Positions 18,071-25,316 of a stretch of 36,451 nucleotides of DNA are shown here, one piece after another (positions within the stretch are counted from its first letter, which is position 1; each line of letters opens with the position of its first letter). The stretch is from contig SEYW01000021.1 in NCBI GenBank assembly GCA_004168015.1, positions 1 through 36,451 on the forward strand, in the 5' to 3' direction. Under the pieces are notes generated by a model. It was not told the DNA's origin and did not search any database. It worked only from the letters and a program-made list of their open reading frames with translations. The position numbers and the translations under genes were made by a program. The stretch comes from Methylolobus aquaticus (GTDB lineage Bacteria; Pseudomonadota; Gammaproteobacteria; Methylococcales; Methylococcaceae).

Positions 18071-19300
18071 ATGAACAAACCCAAGAAAGTCGCCATCCTG
18101 ACCGCCGGCGGTCTGGCTCCGTGCCTCAGCTCCGCTGTCGGCAGCCTGATCGAGCGTTACAGCGAGATCGATCCGTCGATCGAGATCATCTGCTATCGCG
18201 GCGGGTACAAGGGCTTGTTGCTGGGCGATTCGTACAAAGTGACCCCGGAGATCCGCGAAAAGGCCGGCCTGTTGCACCGTTTCGGCGGCTCGCCGATCGG
18301 CAACAGCCGCGTCAAGCTGACCAACGTCAAGGATTGCGTCAAGCGAGGTCTCGTCAAGGAAGGTGAGGATCCGCAGAAGGTCGCGGCCGATCAGTTGGTC
18401 AAGGACGGCGTCGACGTGCTGCACACCATCGGCGGTGACGACACCAACACCGCTGCGGCCGACCTCGCGGCTTTTCTCGGACGCAACAACTACGGCCTGA
18501 CCGTAATCGGCCTGCCGAAGACCGTCGACAACGACGTGTTCCCGATCAAGCAGTCGCTGGGTGCCTGGACGGCGGCCGAGCAGGGTGCCCGCTACTTCTG
18601 GAACGTGGTCGCGGAAAACAACTCCAACCCGCGCATGCTGATCGTCCACGAAGTCATGGGCCGTAACTGCGGCTGGCTGACCGCGGCGACCGCGCTCGAA
18701 TATCGCAAGCTGCTCGACCGCGCCGAATGGTTGCCGGGCATCGGCCTCGATCGTGCCGCCTTTGAAGTGCACGGGGTCTTCATCCCGGAGATGGAAATCA
18801 ATCTGGCGGCCGAGGCGGACCGCCTGCGCGCCGTCATGGACAAGGTCGACTGCGTCAACATCTTCATTTCGGAAGGGGCGGGCGTCGAAGCGATCGTTGC
18901 AGAGATGCAGGCCAAGGGGCAGGAAGTCCCGCGTGATGCCTTCGGTCACATCAAGCTCGACGCGGTCAACCCTGGCAAGTGGTTCGGCGAGCAGTTCGCC
19001 GCGATGATCGGTGCCGAGAAGACGCTGGTGCAAAAGTCCGGCTATTTCGCCCGCGCCGCAGCGGCCAATGTCGAAGACATCCGGCTGATCAAGTCCTGTG
19101 CCGATCTCGCCGTCGAGTGCGCCTTCCGACGCGAGTCCGGTGTGATGGGCCACGACGAGGACCGCGGGAACGTGCTGCGCGCGATCGAGTTTCCGCGCAT
19201 CAAGGGCGGCAAGCCTTTCGACATCGAGACGCCGTGGTTCACCGAGACTCTGTCGGCGATAGGCCAGACCAAGGGCGCCAAAGTCGCGGTCAGCCATTGA
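18071..19300 (+). CDS. pfp: PPi-dependent 6-phosphofructokinase
   Basis: Reversibly phosphorylates fructose 6-phosphate with pyrophosphate instead of ATP, so it can serve both glycolysis and gluconeogenesis. The protein is 409 residues. The PPi signature is visible: GGDD at 121-124 (ATP enzymes have GGDG at this position) and Lys150 in PKTVDND, with Asp153 as the likely catalytic base. The substrate motif MGRNCGWL is also present. PPi-PFKs of this type occur in methanotrophs and some autotrophs, where the enzyme can also act on sedoheptulose 7-phosphate or ribulose 5-phosphate; that breadth is not visible here. It ends at a strong terminator. Confidence 0.95.
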   Translation: MNKPKKVAILTAGGLAPCLSSAVGSLIERYSEIDPSIEIICYRGGYKGLLLGDSYKVTPEIREKAGLLHRFGGSPIGNSRVKLTNVKDCVKRGLVKEGEDPQKVAADQLVKDGVDVLHTIGGDDTNTAAADLAAFLGRNNYGLTVIGLPKTVDNDVFPIKQSLGAWTAAEQGARYFWNVVAENNSNPRMLIVHEVMGRNCGWLTAATALEYRKLLDRAEWLPGIGLDRAAFEVHGVFIPEMEINLAAEADRLRAVMDKVDCVNIFISEGAGVEAIVAEMQAKGQEVPRDAFGHIKLDAVNPGKWFGEQFAAMIGAEKTLVQKSGYFARAAAANVEDIRLIKSCADLAVECAFRRESGVMGHDEDRGNVLRAIEFPRIKGGKPFDIETPWFTETLSAIGQTKGAKVAVSH

Positions 19301-19325
19301 CCGGAAGGCCCCTCGGGTAAGTGAT

Positions 19326-19350
19326 GCGGGAGCTTCGGGCTCCCGCTTTC
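19326..19350 (+). terminator. Rho-independent terminator of pfp
   Basis: Perfect 8-bp stem (19326-19333 / 19339-19346) with a TTCGG loop, followed by a short T-run (TTTC), 26 bases after the pfp stop. Confidence 0.75.
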
Positions 19351-19390
19351 GCATTCACCCGCGGTCACAGCTTTCCTGGGTCCTGCACGG

Positions 19391-20203
19391 ATGCCCACCG
19401 GCCCCCCATCGTCGGAGTCGCTCCGGCGGCCTGTCCCTGCCCGCAAACGGGCTGTGCTGCTGGTCGTGTTCGGCGCAATGTACACGTCGGATTTGCTGGC
19501 TCACGAGGCATCTTCGCTGCAGTCCTTCGTCGCGGCGTCCAAATTCGGCGCGCTGGCGACCTTCACGACGAATTACTTCTACCGCGGCTATTCGAAGAGC
19601 GATAACCGGCCCTCGCTGAGAGGCAATCTCGACTATGAGCACGACAGCGGCTTTTTCGGCGGCGCGTGGCTGTCATGGGTGGACTTCGGCGATGGGGACT
19701 TCCCCGGCCACTCCGACCTGGAGTTTTACCCCTACCTCGGCTACAGCCATGAGATCGACGAGAGCTTTCGCGCGGAGCTCATGGTGTCGCGGTACATCTT
19801 CAATGACCGCATCTTCGGCCGCTACTCGGACTACAACGACTACAGCCTGGCGCTACATTACCGCGACGTGGCCAGTGCCAGGGTCTACTACGCCGACAAT
19901 GCCTATCATCGCGGCGCAGCGTTCACCACCGTAGAACTATCCGGCCGCTATCCGGTGATGGAATCCCTGGAGTTCTCGGCCGGCGCCGGGTACAACGCCG
20001 CGCGACAGGTTCTCGAATACGATTCCGCGTACTGGCACGCGGGCCTGACATGGTACTGGAGCCACCTCGCTTTCGATTTCCGATACATCGATGGAAAGTG
20101 GACCAGCGGCCAGGAATCCCCGGCAAGCATTGCAGAGCACCACGAGTTCGAATTGCCGCTGCCGGACCCGAAGTTCATGTTCTCGCTGACGGCGGGTTAC
20201 TAG
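19391..20203 (+). CDS. Gcw_chp / TIGR02001 family outer-membrane protein
   Basis: Protein of 270 residues with an N-terminal basic stretch (PARKRAVLL) and a hydrophobic segment ending near LLAHEASS, probably the signal peptide. The rest alternates short beta strands rich in Tyr, Phe and Trp. The TTNYFYRGYSKSDNRPS segment is the hallmark of the TIGR02001 family of beta-barrel-like outer-membrane proteins. It ends in a Tyr (SLTAGY), fitting an outer-membrane beta-signal. Homologues are often called putative porins or transport-related proteins, but the function is not established. It follows the pfp terminator, so it is probably transcribed separately. Confidence 0.85.
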   Translation: MPTGPPSSESLRRPVPARKRAVLLVVFGAMYTSDLLAHEASSLQSFVAASKFGALATFTTNYFYRGYSKSDNRPSLRGNLDYEHDSGFFGGAWLSWVDFGDGDFPGHSDLEFYPYLGYSHEIDESFRAELMVSRYIFNDRIFGRYSDYNDYSLALHYRDVASARVYYADNAYHRGAAFTTVELSGRYPVMESLEFSAGAGYNAARQVLEYDSAYWHAGLTWYWSHLAFDFRYIDGKWTSGQESPASIAEHHEFELPLPDPKFMFSLTAGY

Positions 20204-20289
20204 CTCCTCGGATCTGGCCGGTAAGGATGCCGCGAGCCTTGCTGCGCGAGTTTGGGGGGATTCGGGGAAAGCGTTTTGGTCGGGAACTT

Positions 20290-20301
20290 TTTGAACCTTT
20301 T
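20290..20301 (+). promoter_or_regulatory. TTTGAACCTTTT motif, possible ECF -35 element
   Basis: The 12-mer TTTGAACCTTTT contains GAAC, the core of many ECF sigma -35 elements. The identical 12-mer occurs on the minus strand at 24305-24316, upstream of the multicopper oxidase. No clear -10 element follows here. Confidence 0.3.
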
Positions 20302-20328
20302 GGCAAGGAAATGGAATTCACTTAAGGT

Positions 20329-20356
20329 GAACCCTGGAAACTCGCACGGCTCTGTC
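20329..20356 (+). promoter_or_regulatory. Putative ECF-type promoter upstream of the anti-sigma gene
   Basis: GAACCC (20329-20334), a 16-base spacer and TCTGTC (20351-20356) resemble the GAAC ... TCTG layout of sigma-E/ECF promoters. An ECF promoter just before a zinc-finger anti-sigma gene fits autoregulation, although no sigma gene is adjacent. Confidence 0.4.
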
Positions 20357-20523
20357 AGATATCCCCTTAGGCCAATTGCGCCCTGTAGGGCCTTCGTCGT
20401 ATGCTGGGATTCGCGCTGCGGTGATACCCGCGCCTTGGGCGCCCCACCGATGCGGACGCTGACGGGGGTTTACGCTCGTCGGCAGTTTCAGGTGCAGGGC
20501 GCTATTCTGAGGGGGGATATTTG

Positions 20524-20871
20524 ATGGTCGCTGAAGATAAAGTCTTCGTGGCCCGCCATGAGGAGGTTCTGCTCTTGTTGCCCTGGTATGCCAACGGGAG
20601 TCTGAGTGCAGCAGAGCATCGGGCGGTTGACCAGCATCTAGGCACGTGCGACGACTGTCGCAAAGAGCTTGCGGATTTCCAGCAGATCCAGAATCGGTGG
20701 CAACACGCGCCGGTTGATCTGGCCGCCGAGAGTGGCTTTGCCCGGCTGATGGCCCGGATCGATGCGGCCGGAATTCCGGAAGCGAAGCCTGCGACGGCCC
20801 ACGAGTCGGATCGCGCAGCCGAAGGCGCGGCAGCGCGGTCTTCCGGATTGCTCCACCGGTTCTCGGAATAG
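20524..20871 (+). CDS. Zinc-finger anti-sigma-factor-like protein, truncated before its membrane segment
   Basis: The ATG at 20524 has GAGGGGGG about eight bases upstream and gives 115 residues. The N-terminal half matches the zinc-binding anti-sigma domain: helix HEEVLLLLPWYANGSLS, then the HLGTCDDC motif (HxxxCxxC). Such proteins normally continue with a transmembrane helix and a periplasmic part. Here a TAG at 20869 ends the frame after LLHRFSE. The same frame continues for 36 codons to 20982 and contains a hydrophobic stretch (MAAVGSGLLVWQTSV) where a membrane helix would be expected. This suggests a nonsense mutation or a recently shortened gene. Alternatively it is a soluble anti-sigma protein. 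No sigma gene is adjacent. Confidence 0.7.
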   Translation: MVAEDKVFVARHEEVLLLLPWYANGSLSAAEHRAVDQHLGTCDDCRKELADFQQIQNRWQHAPVDLAAESGFARLMARIDAAGIPEAKPATAHESDRAAEGAAARSSGLLHRFSE

Positions 20872-21054
20872 ATTCCGATACCTCGCCGAATCTGCAACGC
20901 CACCCGGACTATGGCCGCCGTTGGCAGCGGGTTGTTGGTTTGGCAAACGTCGGTCAACGCGTTCGGTCCCCCCCGCCCGTAAGTTTCGAAAGTGCGACGT
21001 TGACGTAACTAATCGGCCCCGATGGCACGCCCCGTCGGGCTATCGCGCTACAGA

Positions 21055-21080
21055 ACAAAGCGCCCCGCAGGGCGCTTTGT
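21055..21080. terminator. Bidirectional terminator between the anti-sigma gene and tatA
   Basis: Perfect 11-bp stem (21055-21065 / 21070-21080) with a CGCA loop. The arms end in TTTGT on the plus strand and in TTTGTTCT on the minus strand, so it can end transcription from both convergent genes. Confidence 0.75.
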
Positions 21081-21121
21081 CGCGTCGATCCCGAATTCCG
21101 TCCAAGCGCGCCTACCGCGCC

Positions 21122-21271
21122 TCAAGTCTTGTCAGGTGTGTCCTTCATTGCATTGCGGAAGCCTCGAATCGCGCTTCCCAGGTCGGTGCCGATCGTGTTG
21201 AGCCGCTTCGTGCCGAAGACCAACATGACGATGGCCAGGATGATGGCCAGTTGCCAGATGCCTATACCCAT
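21122..21271 (-). CDS. tatA: Short TatA/TatE-like twin-arginine translocase subunit
   Basis: Short gene of 49 residues. An N-terminal membrane helix (IWQLAIILAIVMLVF) is followed by the hinge FGTKRL, an amphipathic helix (IGTDLGSAIRGFRNAM) and a very short charged tail. These are the hallmarks of TatA, the pore-forming subunit of the Tat system, at near-minimal length (typical TatA is 60-90 residues). GAGG eight bases before the ATG is a good ribosome binding site. It lies downstream of the multicopper oxidase and SCO1-like genes, both likely Tat substrates. No tatB or tatC is in the window, so this is an extra TatA linked to its cargo genes, or the genome's tatABC is split. Confidence 0.88.
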   Translation of the reverse strand: MGIGIWQLAIILAIVMLVFGTKRLNTIGTDLGSAIRGFRNAMKDTPDKT

Positions 21272-21300
21272 GGTGAATGCCTCGTAGGGAAAAGTGTTGT

Positions 21301-21381
21301 GAGGGCGCCGTACGGCACCCTCGGCCTCGGTTCGCCCGCGAACGCGGGGTGGTCCGGCCGGCGCCGCCCTTGGCGGCGCCG
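21301..21381 (-). other. Two stem-loops between the SCO1-like gene and tatA
   Basis: Two hairpins lie in the 123-base gap. One has a perfect 10-bp GC stem (21359-21368 / 21372-21381, loop CTT). The other is a 10-bp stem with one imperfect pair (21301-21310 / 21313-21322). Neither has a T-run in the minus direction. They may set relative expression of tatA or protect mRNA ends, so that the three genes need not be made in equal amounts. Confidence 0.5.
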
Positions 21382-21394
21382 TTTACCCAAACTG

Positions 21395-22081
21395 TCAGCC
21401 GAGCATCGCTGACAGATCCGGCCGTTTGCCCTTGGGTTCGAGCCATTCGACATAGCGCGCAATGTACTTGGGATTGCCAAGTGCGGCGCACATGCCCCAG
21501 CGTTCCAGTCGCTCGATACCGAATTTCACCGCGCCGATGTGCGAATCGGCCAGCTTGTCGAGCGTCGCGTCGGCGCGATAGAAGCCGAACTCACGCCGGA
21601 TCAGGTCCAGGTTCTCCTTGCTGCCGGTGATGAAACGCCAGCCGGGTTGGACCTTGAACAAGTCCGCATAGGCCTTCAGGCGCTCCGGCGTGTCGTACTC
21701 CGGCTCGAGCGAGACCGAGTACATGAACACGTCGCGACCCATGCGATCGCCGAACTCGGCTTGAACTTTCTTTAGATTCGCCGTCGTGCCGGGGCAACTG
21801 CCATTGCAGCGCGTGTACATGAAGTTGATGAGGACGGTCTTGTCCTTGAGCATGTCGTCATAGAAACGCAGGATGTTGCCGTCGTGGTCGACGACCGGCA
21901 CGTTCGGGAAGCGCTGGCGGCGCCGCTCGGCAGTGCTCAGCCGACCGGTCTTGATCGGTAAGTGGGTTTCCGTGGTGCGCCGGGTCTTCGCGACCGCGGT
22001 TGGCACCACCGCCGCCGCGGTAAGGCCGGCAGAAACCCCGACCATTCTGCTAAGAAATGCACGCTTGTTGCTATCGTTCAT
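21395..22081 (-). CDS. SCO1/SenC-like copper chaperone
   Basis: Protein of 228 residues of the thioredoxin-fold SCO family, which delivers copper to periplasmic copper enzymes. The copper site is intact: Cys92 and Cys96 in RCNGSCPGT (CxxxC) and a downstream His, most likely His181 in DSHIGAVKFG. The N-terminus reads NKRAFLSRMVG followed by a hydrophobic stretch and VPTAVAKT. This looks like a Tat signal with Lys-Arg in place of Arg-Arg. It starts 31 bases after the multicopper oxidase stop, so it is probably in that operon. Its most likely client is therefore the copper oxidase rather than cytochrome oxidase; this is inference. Confidence 0.88.
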   Translation of the reverse strand: MNDSNKRAFLSRMVGVSAGLTAAAVVPTAVAKTRRTTETHLPIKTGRLSTAERRRQRFPNVPVVDHDGNILRFYDDMLKDKTVLINFMYTRCNGSCPGTTANLKKVQAEFGDRMGRDVFMYSVSLEPEYDTPERLKAYADLFKVQPGWRFITGSKENLDLIRREFGFYRADATLDKLADSHIGAVKFGIERLERWGMCAALGNPKYIARYVEWLEPKGKRPDLSAMLG

Positions 22082-22112
22082 TGATCTTTACCTAAGCTGG
22101 AGCGGGGAGCGG

Positions 22113-24194
22113 CTATTGGCCGGCCTTGGGGTCGGTGGGCGGCACGATCTTGAACAGCAGCATCATGCCGTGATCCTCGTGCACGACGTTATGGCAGTGC
22201 ACCGGGTAATCGCCGTACCAGTCCCGAAACTGGATCACGTAGCTGACGCTGTCGCCGTTGACGGTGCCGACGGCCCCGTTGCCGATGCGCACGACGTCCT
22301 TTCGGCCGTAATCGTCGGAGCTTGCCGAGATCGCGCGGCCGTTGCGGCGCGTGATGCGGTATTCCTCATGGTGGCTGTGGATCGGGTGGCCCCAGCTACC
22401 GCTGGAGGTGACGGTCCATTCCTCGGCCGTGCCTTCCACCGGGTAGGCGCTGATGCGCTCCGGGTCGAAGAATCGCTTGTTCACCGACCACTGGGCGCCG
22501 AAGGTTTCGAATGCAAAGGCGCGCTTCTTGACAGGGGTCGGCAGAGCAGGCAACTCCAACAAGGTCGGCATCTTCAGCAATTGTGCCTTGGTCGTACTGA
22601 TGTCCTTAGTGGCCGGCAGTCCGCCGACCCGGATCTGCAGGATCTGCGTCGCCTCGCGCTGGCGTGGGTCCGGGCTGCTCGGCAGCAGCACGCCGTCGGG
22701 ACCGCGCGGGTCGGTTTGCAGTAAAAGGTTCTCCATGTAGATGACCGTGCCCTGAGCGTGCTCGGCAAAATCCAGGATGATGTCAGCGCGCTCGGCCGGC
22801 GCGAGCCGGACGGTGGTGTTCGTCAAGGCCTTGGGCAGCAGGTTGCCATCGTTGCCGACGCGGACGAAGCTGACCAGTTTGCCGGTCGAGGTCTTGAACC
22901 CGATCTCGACGTAGCGTGAAGGACCCGCGTTCAGTAGGCGCAGTCGGTAGCGGCGCCGCTTGACGTCGAGATACGGCTTAATTTTGAAGTTGACCGTCAT
23001 CAGGTCACCGAGAAAGCCGTCGAAGTTCTCGGTGTCGAAGTACATCTCGCCGCCGTTGTCGGGGTCGAAACTCTTGTCGGTCAACAGGATCGGGATGTCC
23101 CATTCGCCGCTCGGCAGGCCGAGTCCGCGCTCGGACAGCTTCGCGCTGTCGCCCTTGCCGGTGTCGAGATTGATGTCGTCGCTGAACAGCGTGTAGAACG
23201 AGGCCAGGCCCTTGTAAACGTTCTGCGACGTGAAGTCGTGGCGGTGGTCATGGAACCACAGCGTGCTCTGGGTTTCGCGGAAGTCACCGGGGCAGGTGCG
23301 CGCGACCTTGTCCGGCCCGACATAGCTCGTGCCGCTCTTGTGCGTGCTGGCGAAGCCGGCTCGGACGTTCGGGTACCAGTAGTCGTAGAACTGCCCGCAA
23401 TCGAAGAAGCGCATCGGTCCGCCGTCCGATTCGGGTGGGTTGTGGGCATTGTGCAGATGCGTCGCCATCTGGTCGATGCCAGTGCCGCGGTTGTCCTCCG
23501 GCATGCAATTGTGCATGCGGATCAGCACCGGCTCGCCGTAACGGGCGTTGATGCGCAGGATGCCGGCCGCATCGGAGTTCACGTCGTGGAACACCCAGAT
23601 CTTGGAGGGCACGATCGCGCCCGCCGCTGCGCTGGGGTAGAAATCCCAGTCGACCTCGCAGGCGTCGAACTCGTACAGCTTGCCGTTGAACGTGCCGGGC
23701 TGGACCATGACACCGTTCTCGTAGACCGGATCGATGTTCCCGAACTCGGCCCAGCGCTGATGCCTTTCGGTGCGCGCCTCGTAGAACTCCTCGTCCTTGC
23801 CGTGAGCTTCGTTGAAGCGGATGTAGTCCGGCAGACTGTTGGTCTTGCAATAATCCTCGGACCAGGGCTGATTCTGCGGCGGCGGCCCCTTGAGCTGCTC
23901 GACCGGCTGGCAGGCCTTGGGGATCGGCATCGGATCGGTGAAGGCCCAGGCCGGATTCCACGGGCTGATGACCGGTAGGCCCGGCGTAGCCGCCCGACTC
24001 GTCCTGGGTGCCAGCATCGCGCCGCCGCCGATGGCGGTAACGGCTGCGCCCGCTCCCGCCGTCATGCTGATTTTCAGCATTTCCCGCCGGCTCAGGCCGG
24101 ATTCATCTCGAACGGATTCGTCGATTACGTTGCCTTGTGTCGTCGGGGGATCCTGGGGATCGCTCAGCGCCTCATCCGCTTTGCGTTGCGTCAT
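22113..24194 (-). CDS. Tat-exported multicopper oxidase (CotA-like type)
   Basis: Protein of 693 residues, larger than the roughly 510 of CotA laccase. The Tat signal SGLSRREMLKISM (Arg36-Arg37) is followed by a hydrophobic Ala/Gly stretch. Copper motifs are complete: THLHNAH and FHDHRHD in the N-terminal half, HPIHSHHEEY and HCHNVVHEDHGMM near the C-terminus (Cys667, His672, Met677 as type 1 ligands, spaced as in CotA). It oxidises a phenolic, bilirubin-like or metal substrate with O2 reduction to water; the substrate is not predictable. AGAGG upstream of the ATG is a ribosome binding site. An SCO1-like chaperone and a TatA follow in the same direction. It is the first gene of the minus-strand module. 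Confidence 0.93.
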   Translation of the reverse strand: MTQRKADEALSDPQDPPTTQGNVIDESVRDESGLSRREMLKISMTAGAGAAVTAIGGGAMLAPRTSRAATPGLPVISPWNPAWAFTDPMPIPKACQPVEQLKGPPPQNQPWSEDYCKTNSLPDYIRFNEAHGKDEEFYEARTERHQRWAEFGNIDPVYENGVMVQPGTFNGKLYEFDACEVDWDFYPSAAAGAIVPSKIWVFHDVNSDAAGILRINARYGEPVLIRMHNCMPEDNRGTGIDQMATHLHNAHNPPESDGGPMRFFDCGQFYDYWYPNVRAGFASTHKSGTSYVGPDKVARTCPGDFRETQSTLWFHDHRHDFTSQNVYKGLASFYTLFSDDINLDTGKGDSAKLSERGLGLPSGEWDIPILLTDKSFDPDNGGEMYFDTENFDGFLGDLMTVNFKIKPYLDVKRRRYRLRLLNAGPSRYVEIGFKTSTGKLVSFVRVGNDGNLLPKALTNTTVRLAPAERADIILDFAEHAQGTVIYMENLLLQTDPRGPDGVLLPSSPDPRQREATQILQIRVGGLPATKDISTTKAQLLKMPTLLELPALPTPVKKRAFAFETFGAQWSVNKRFFDPERISAYPVEGTAEEWTVTSSGSWGHPIHSHHEEYRITRRNGRAISASSDDYGRKDVVRIGNGAVGTVNGDSVSYVIQFRDWYGDYPVHCHNVVHEDHGMMLLFKIVPPTDPKAGQ

Positions 24195-24518
24195 GTCGTT
24201 TGCCTCTTGTTACGTTCGTCTGCTTCGATGCAGTGACCACGAGCGAGCCGTCGCTCCCCCCGTTTGCACGTGATCCACCAGATCACTTATCCCGGTTGAC
24301 GGGAAAAAGGTTCAAAGGTCGAAAAAATTTTTCCCGCTTACGGCTGGCTGTCTGCTGACTGAGGTCGGACGAAAAGGGGACGACATGCCGTGCCGGACTC
24401 TGGCAGTGACGAAGAGCGCGGTGCCATGCGGCAGGATTCGCGGCGCGGAAGCGCTGGCAGGCGAAGTTGACGAGATTTCAGGGCGCGCGGGAAGGGTGAG
24501 TCGGAGCCGGGGGGCGAC
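24195..24518. other. Regulatory region between the protease gene and the multicopper oxidase
   Basis: This 324-base gap holds the upstream region of the oxidase and the 3' end of the protease gene, both on the minus strand. A perfect inverted repeat (24301-24308 / 24328-24335, GGGAAAAA ... TTTTTCCC) encloses the ECF-like 12-mer at 24305-24316. A 7-bp stem (24497-24503 / 24515-24521) overlaps the protease stop codon but has no T-run. No gene is supported. Confidence 0.5.
24305..24316 (-). promoter_or_regulatory. TTTGAACCTTTT motif upstream of the multicopper oxidase
   Basis: Read on the minus strand this is the same 12-mer as at 20290-20301. It contains a GAAC core like an ECF -35 element and lies about 110 bases before the oxidase ATG. 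A GATAAG 16 bases downstream of GAACCT might be the -10, but this is weak. Confidence 0.3.
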
Positions 24519-25316
24519 TCAGTGTGCAGCTAACTGATCGGCGAATGCGGAAGCGTCCACGGCGAAGCTGCCGGCGGCTTTCGCCGACGCTTCCGTGGCG
24601 GCCGAGAACACGCCGATCACCCGGACGGTGCCGCCGTCCCGCCACAGCAGCGGGGCGCCGGAGTCGCCGCGGGTGCTGTCGCAATCGGTCACGAGCACCT
24701 TCCCGCCGAAAGCCCGCTCGCGTATCCGGCAACCGTCGTCCAGGGACAGCAGGTAGGGCCGATCCTGGGCATACCCGGCAGTTTCGAGATGTATGGCGCC
24801 GCCTGCGGTGGCGGCTGGTGGTAGCGTACGGACCTCGACCGGGCGGACTGCCAGCGCGGTTTCCAGGGTGATCAGCGCCCAGTCATGCGCGATGCTGTCG
24901 GCGGTGACCGCCGTCGGATCGGCCAGCGGCGAGCGCCGGATGGTCTTGCCGCGGGAATAGCCCACATCCGTATCGCGGCGGAAGCCGGCGACGAAGACGA
25001 TCTCCCCGGGTTCCAGCCAGCGGCTGGCCAGCCGGCTGTAGACGCAGTGCGCGGCAGTCAGGACGGTGTCGGGTGCCACCAGGGTGCCGGTGCAATGACT
25101 GCGGCCGCCGGCCTGATTGACGCGACCGACCGCCTGCCAGGGCCAGGCCGTGGAATCGAGCGGGACGCGGTCGTCGCGCCCGACGATGCCGGGCAGCGCG
25201 CGCGCCGACGGAGTGGCGGGTATCGCGAGTTCGTCCGCGGCCCAGGTGGCGAAGGTGGCGGCGAGTGCGACGGCAGCGAGCCCGGCGCGCCGGGGCGTTC
25301 CGCAGACGGATCTCAA
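24519..25316 (-). CDS. Exported trypsin-like serine protease (S1 family)
   Basis: Protein of 265 residues with an N-terminal signal peptide (AGLAAVALAATFATWAAD). The chymotrypsin-fold triad is complete: His90 in TAAHC, Asp145 in AHDWALITL and Ser219 in TRGDSGAPL. The residue six before the serine is Asp213, the position of trypsin Asp189, so cleavage after Arg or Lys is likely. It starts with TTG overlapping the tolC stop by four bases (TTGA); no ATG exists near the start. It is the last gene of the type I secretion operon. Being periplasmic or secreted, it could process the RTX peroxidase or other exported proteins; this is inference. Confidence 0.9.
   Translation of the reverse strand: MRSVCGTPRRAGLAAVALAATFATWAADELAIPATPSARALPGIVGRDDRVPLDSTAWPWQAVGRVNQAGGRSHCTGTLVAPDTVLTAAHCVYSRLASRWLEPGEIVFVAGFRRDTDVGYSRGKTIRRSPLADPTAVTADSIAHDWALITLETALAVRPVEVRTLPPAATAGGAIHLETAGYAQDRPYLLSLDDGCRIRERAFGGKVLVTDCDSTRGDSGAPLLWRDGGTVRVIGVFSAATEASAKAAGSFAVDASAFADQLAAH

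Larger units (their letters stand above)
20204..20523. other. Non-coding region upstream of the anti-sigma gene
   Basis: There is no supported gene in these 320 bases, and in particular no sigma factor gene. It holds two ECF-promoter-like segments (see 20290-20301 and 20329-20356) and a strong ribosome binding site (GAGGGGGG) shortly before 20524. If transcription starts near 20365, the leader is about 160 bases and could contain small GC hairpins. Confidence 0.5.

Noticed and set aside
20204..20523. Search for an ECF sigma gene next to the anti-sigma gene
   Set aside because: The gap is too short and no frame shows sigma-2 or sigma-4 regions; downstream the next gene is tatA on the other strand.
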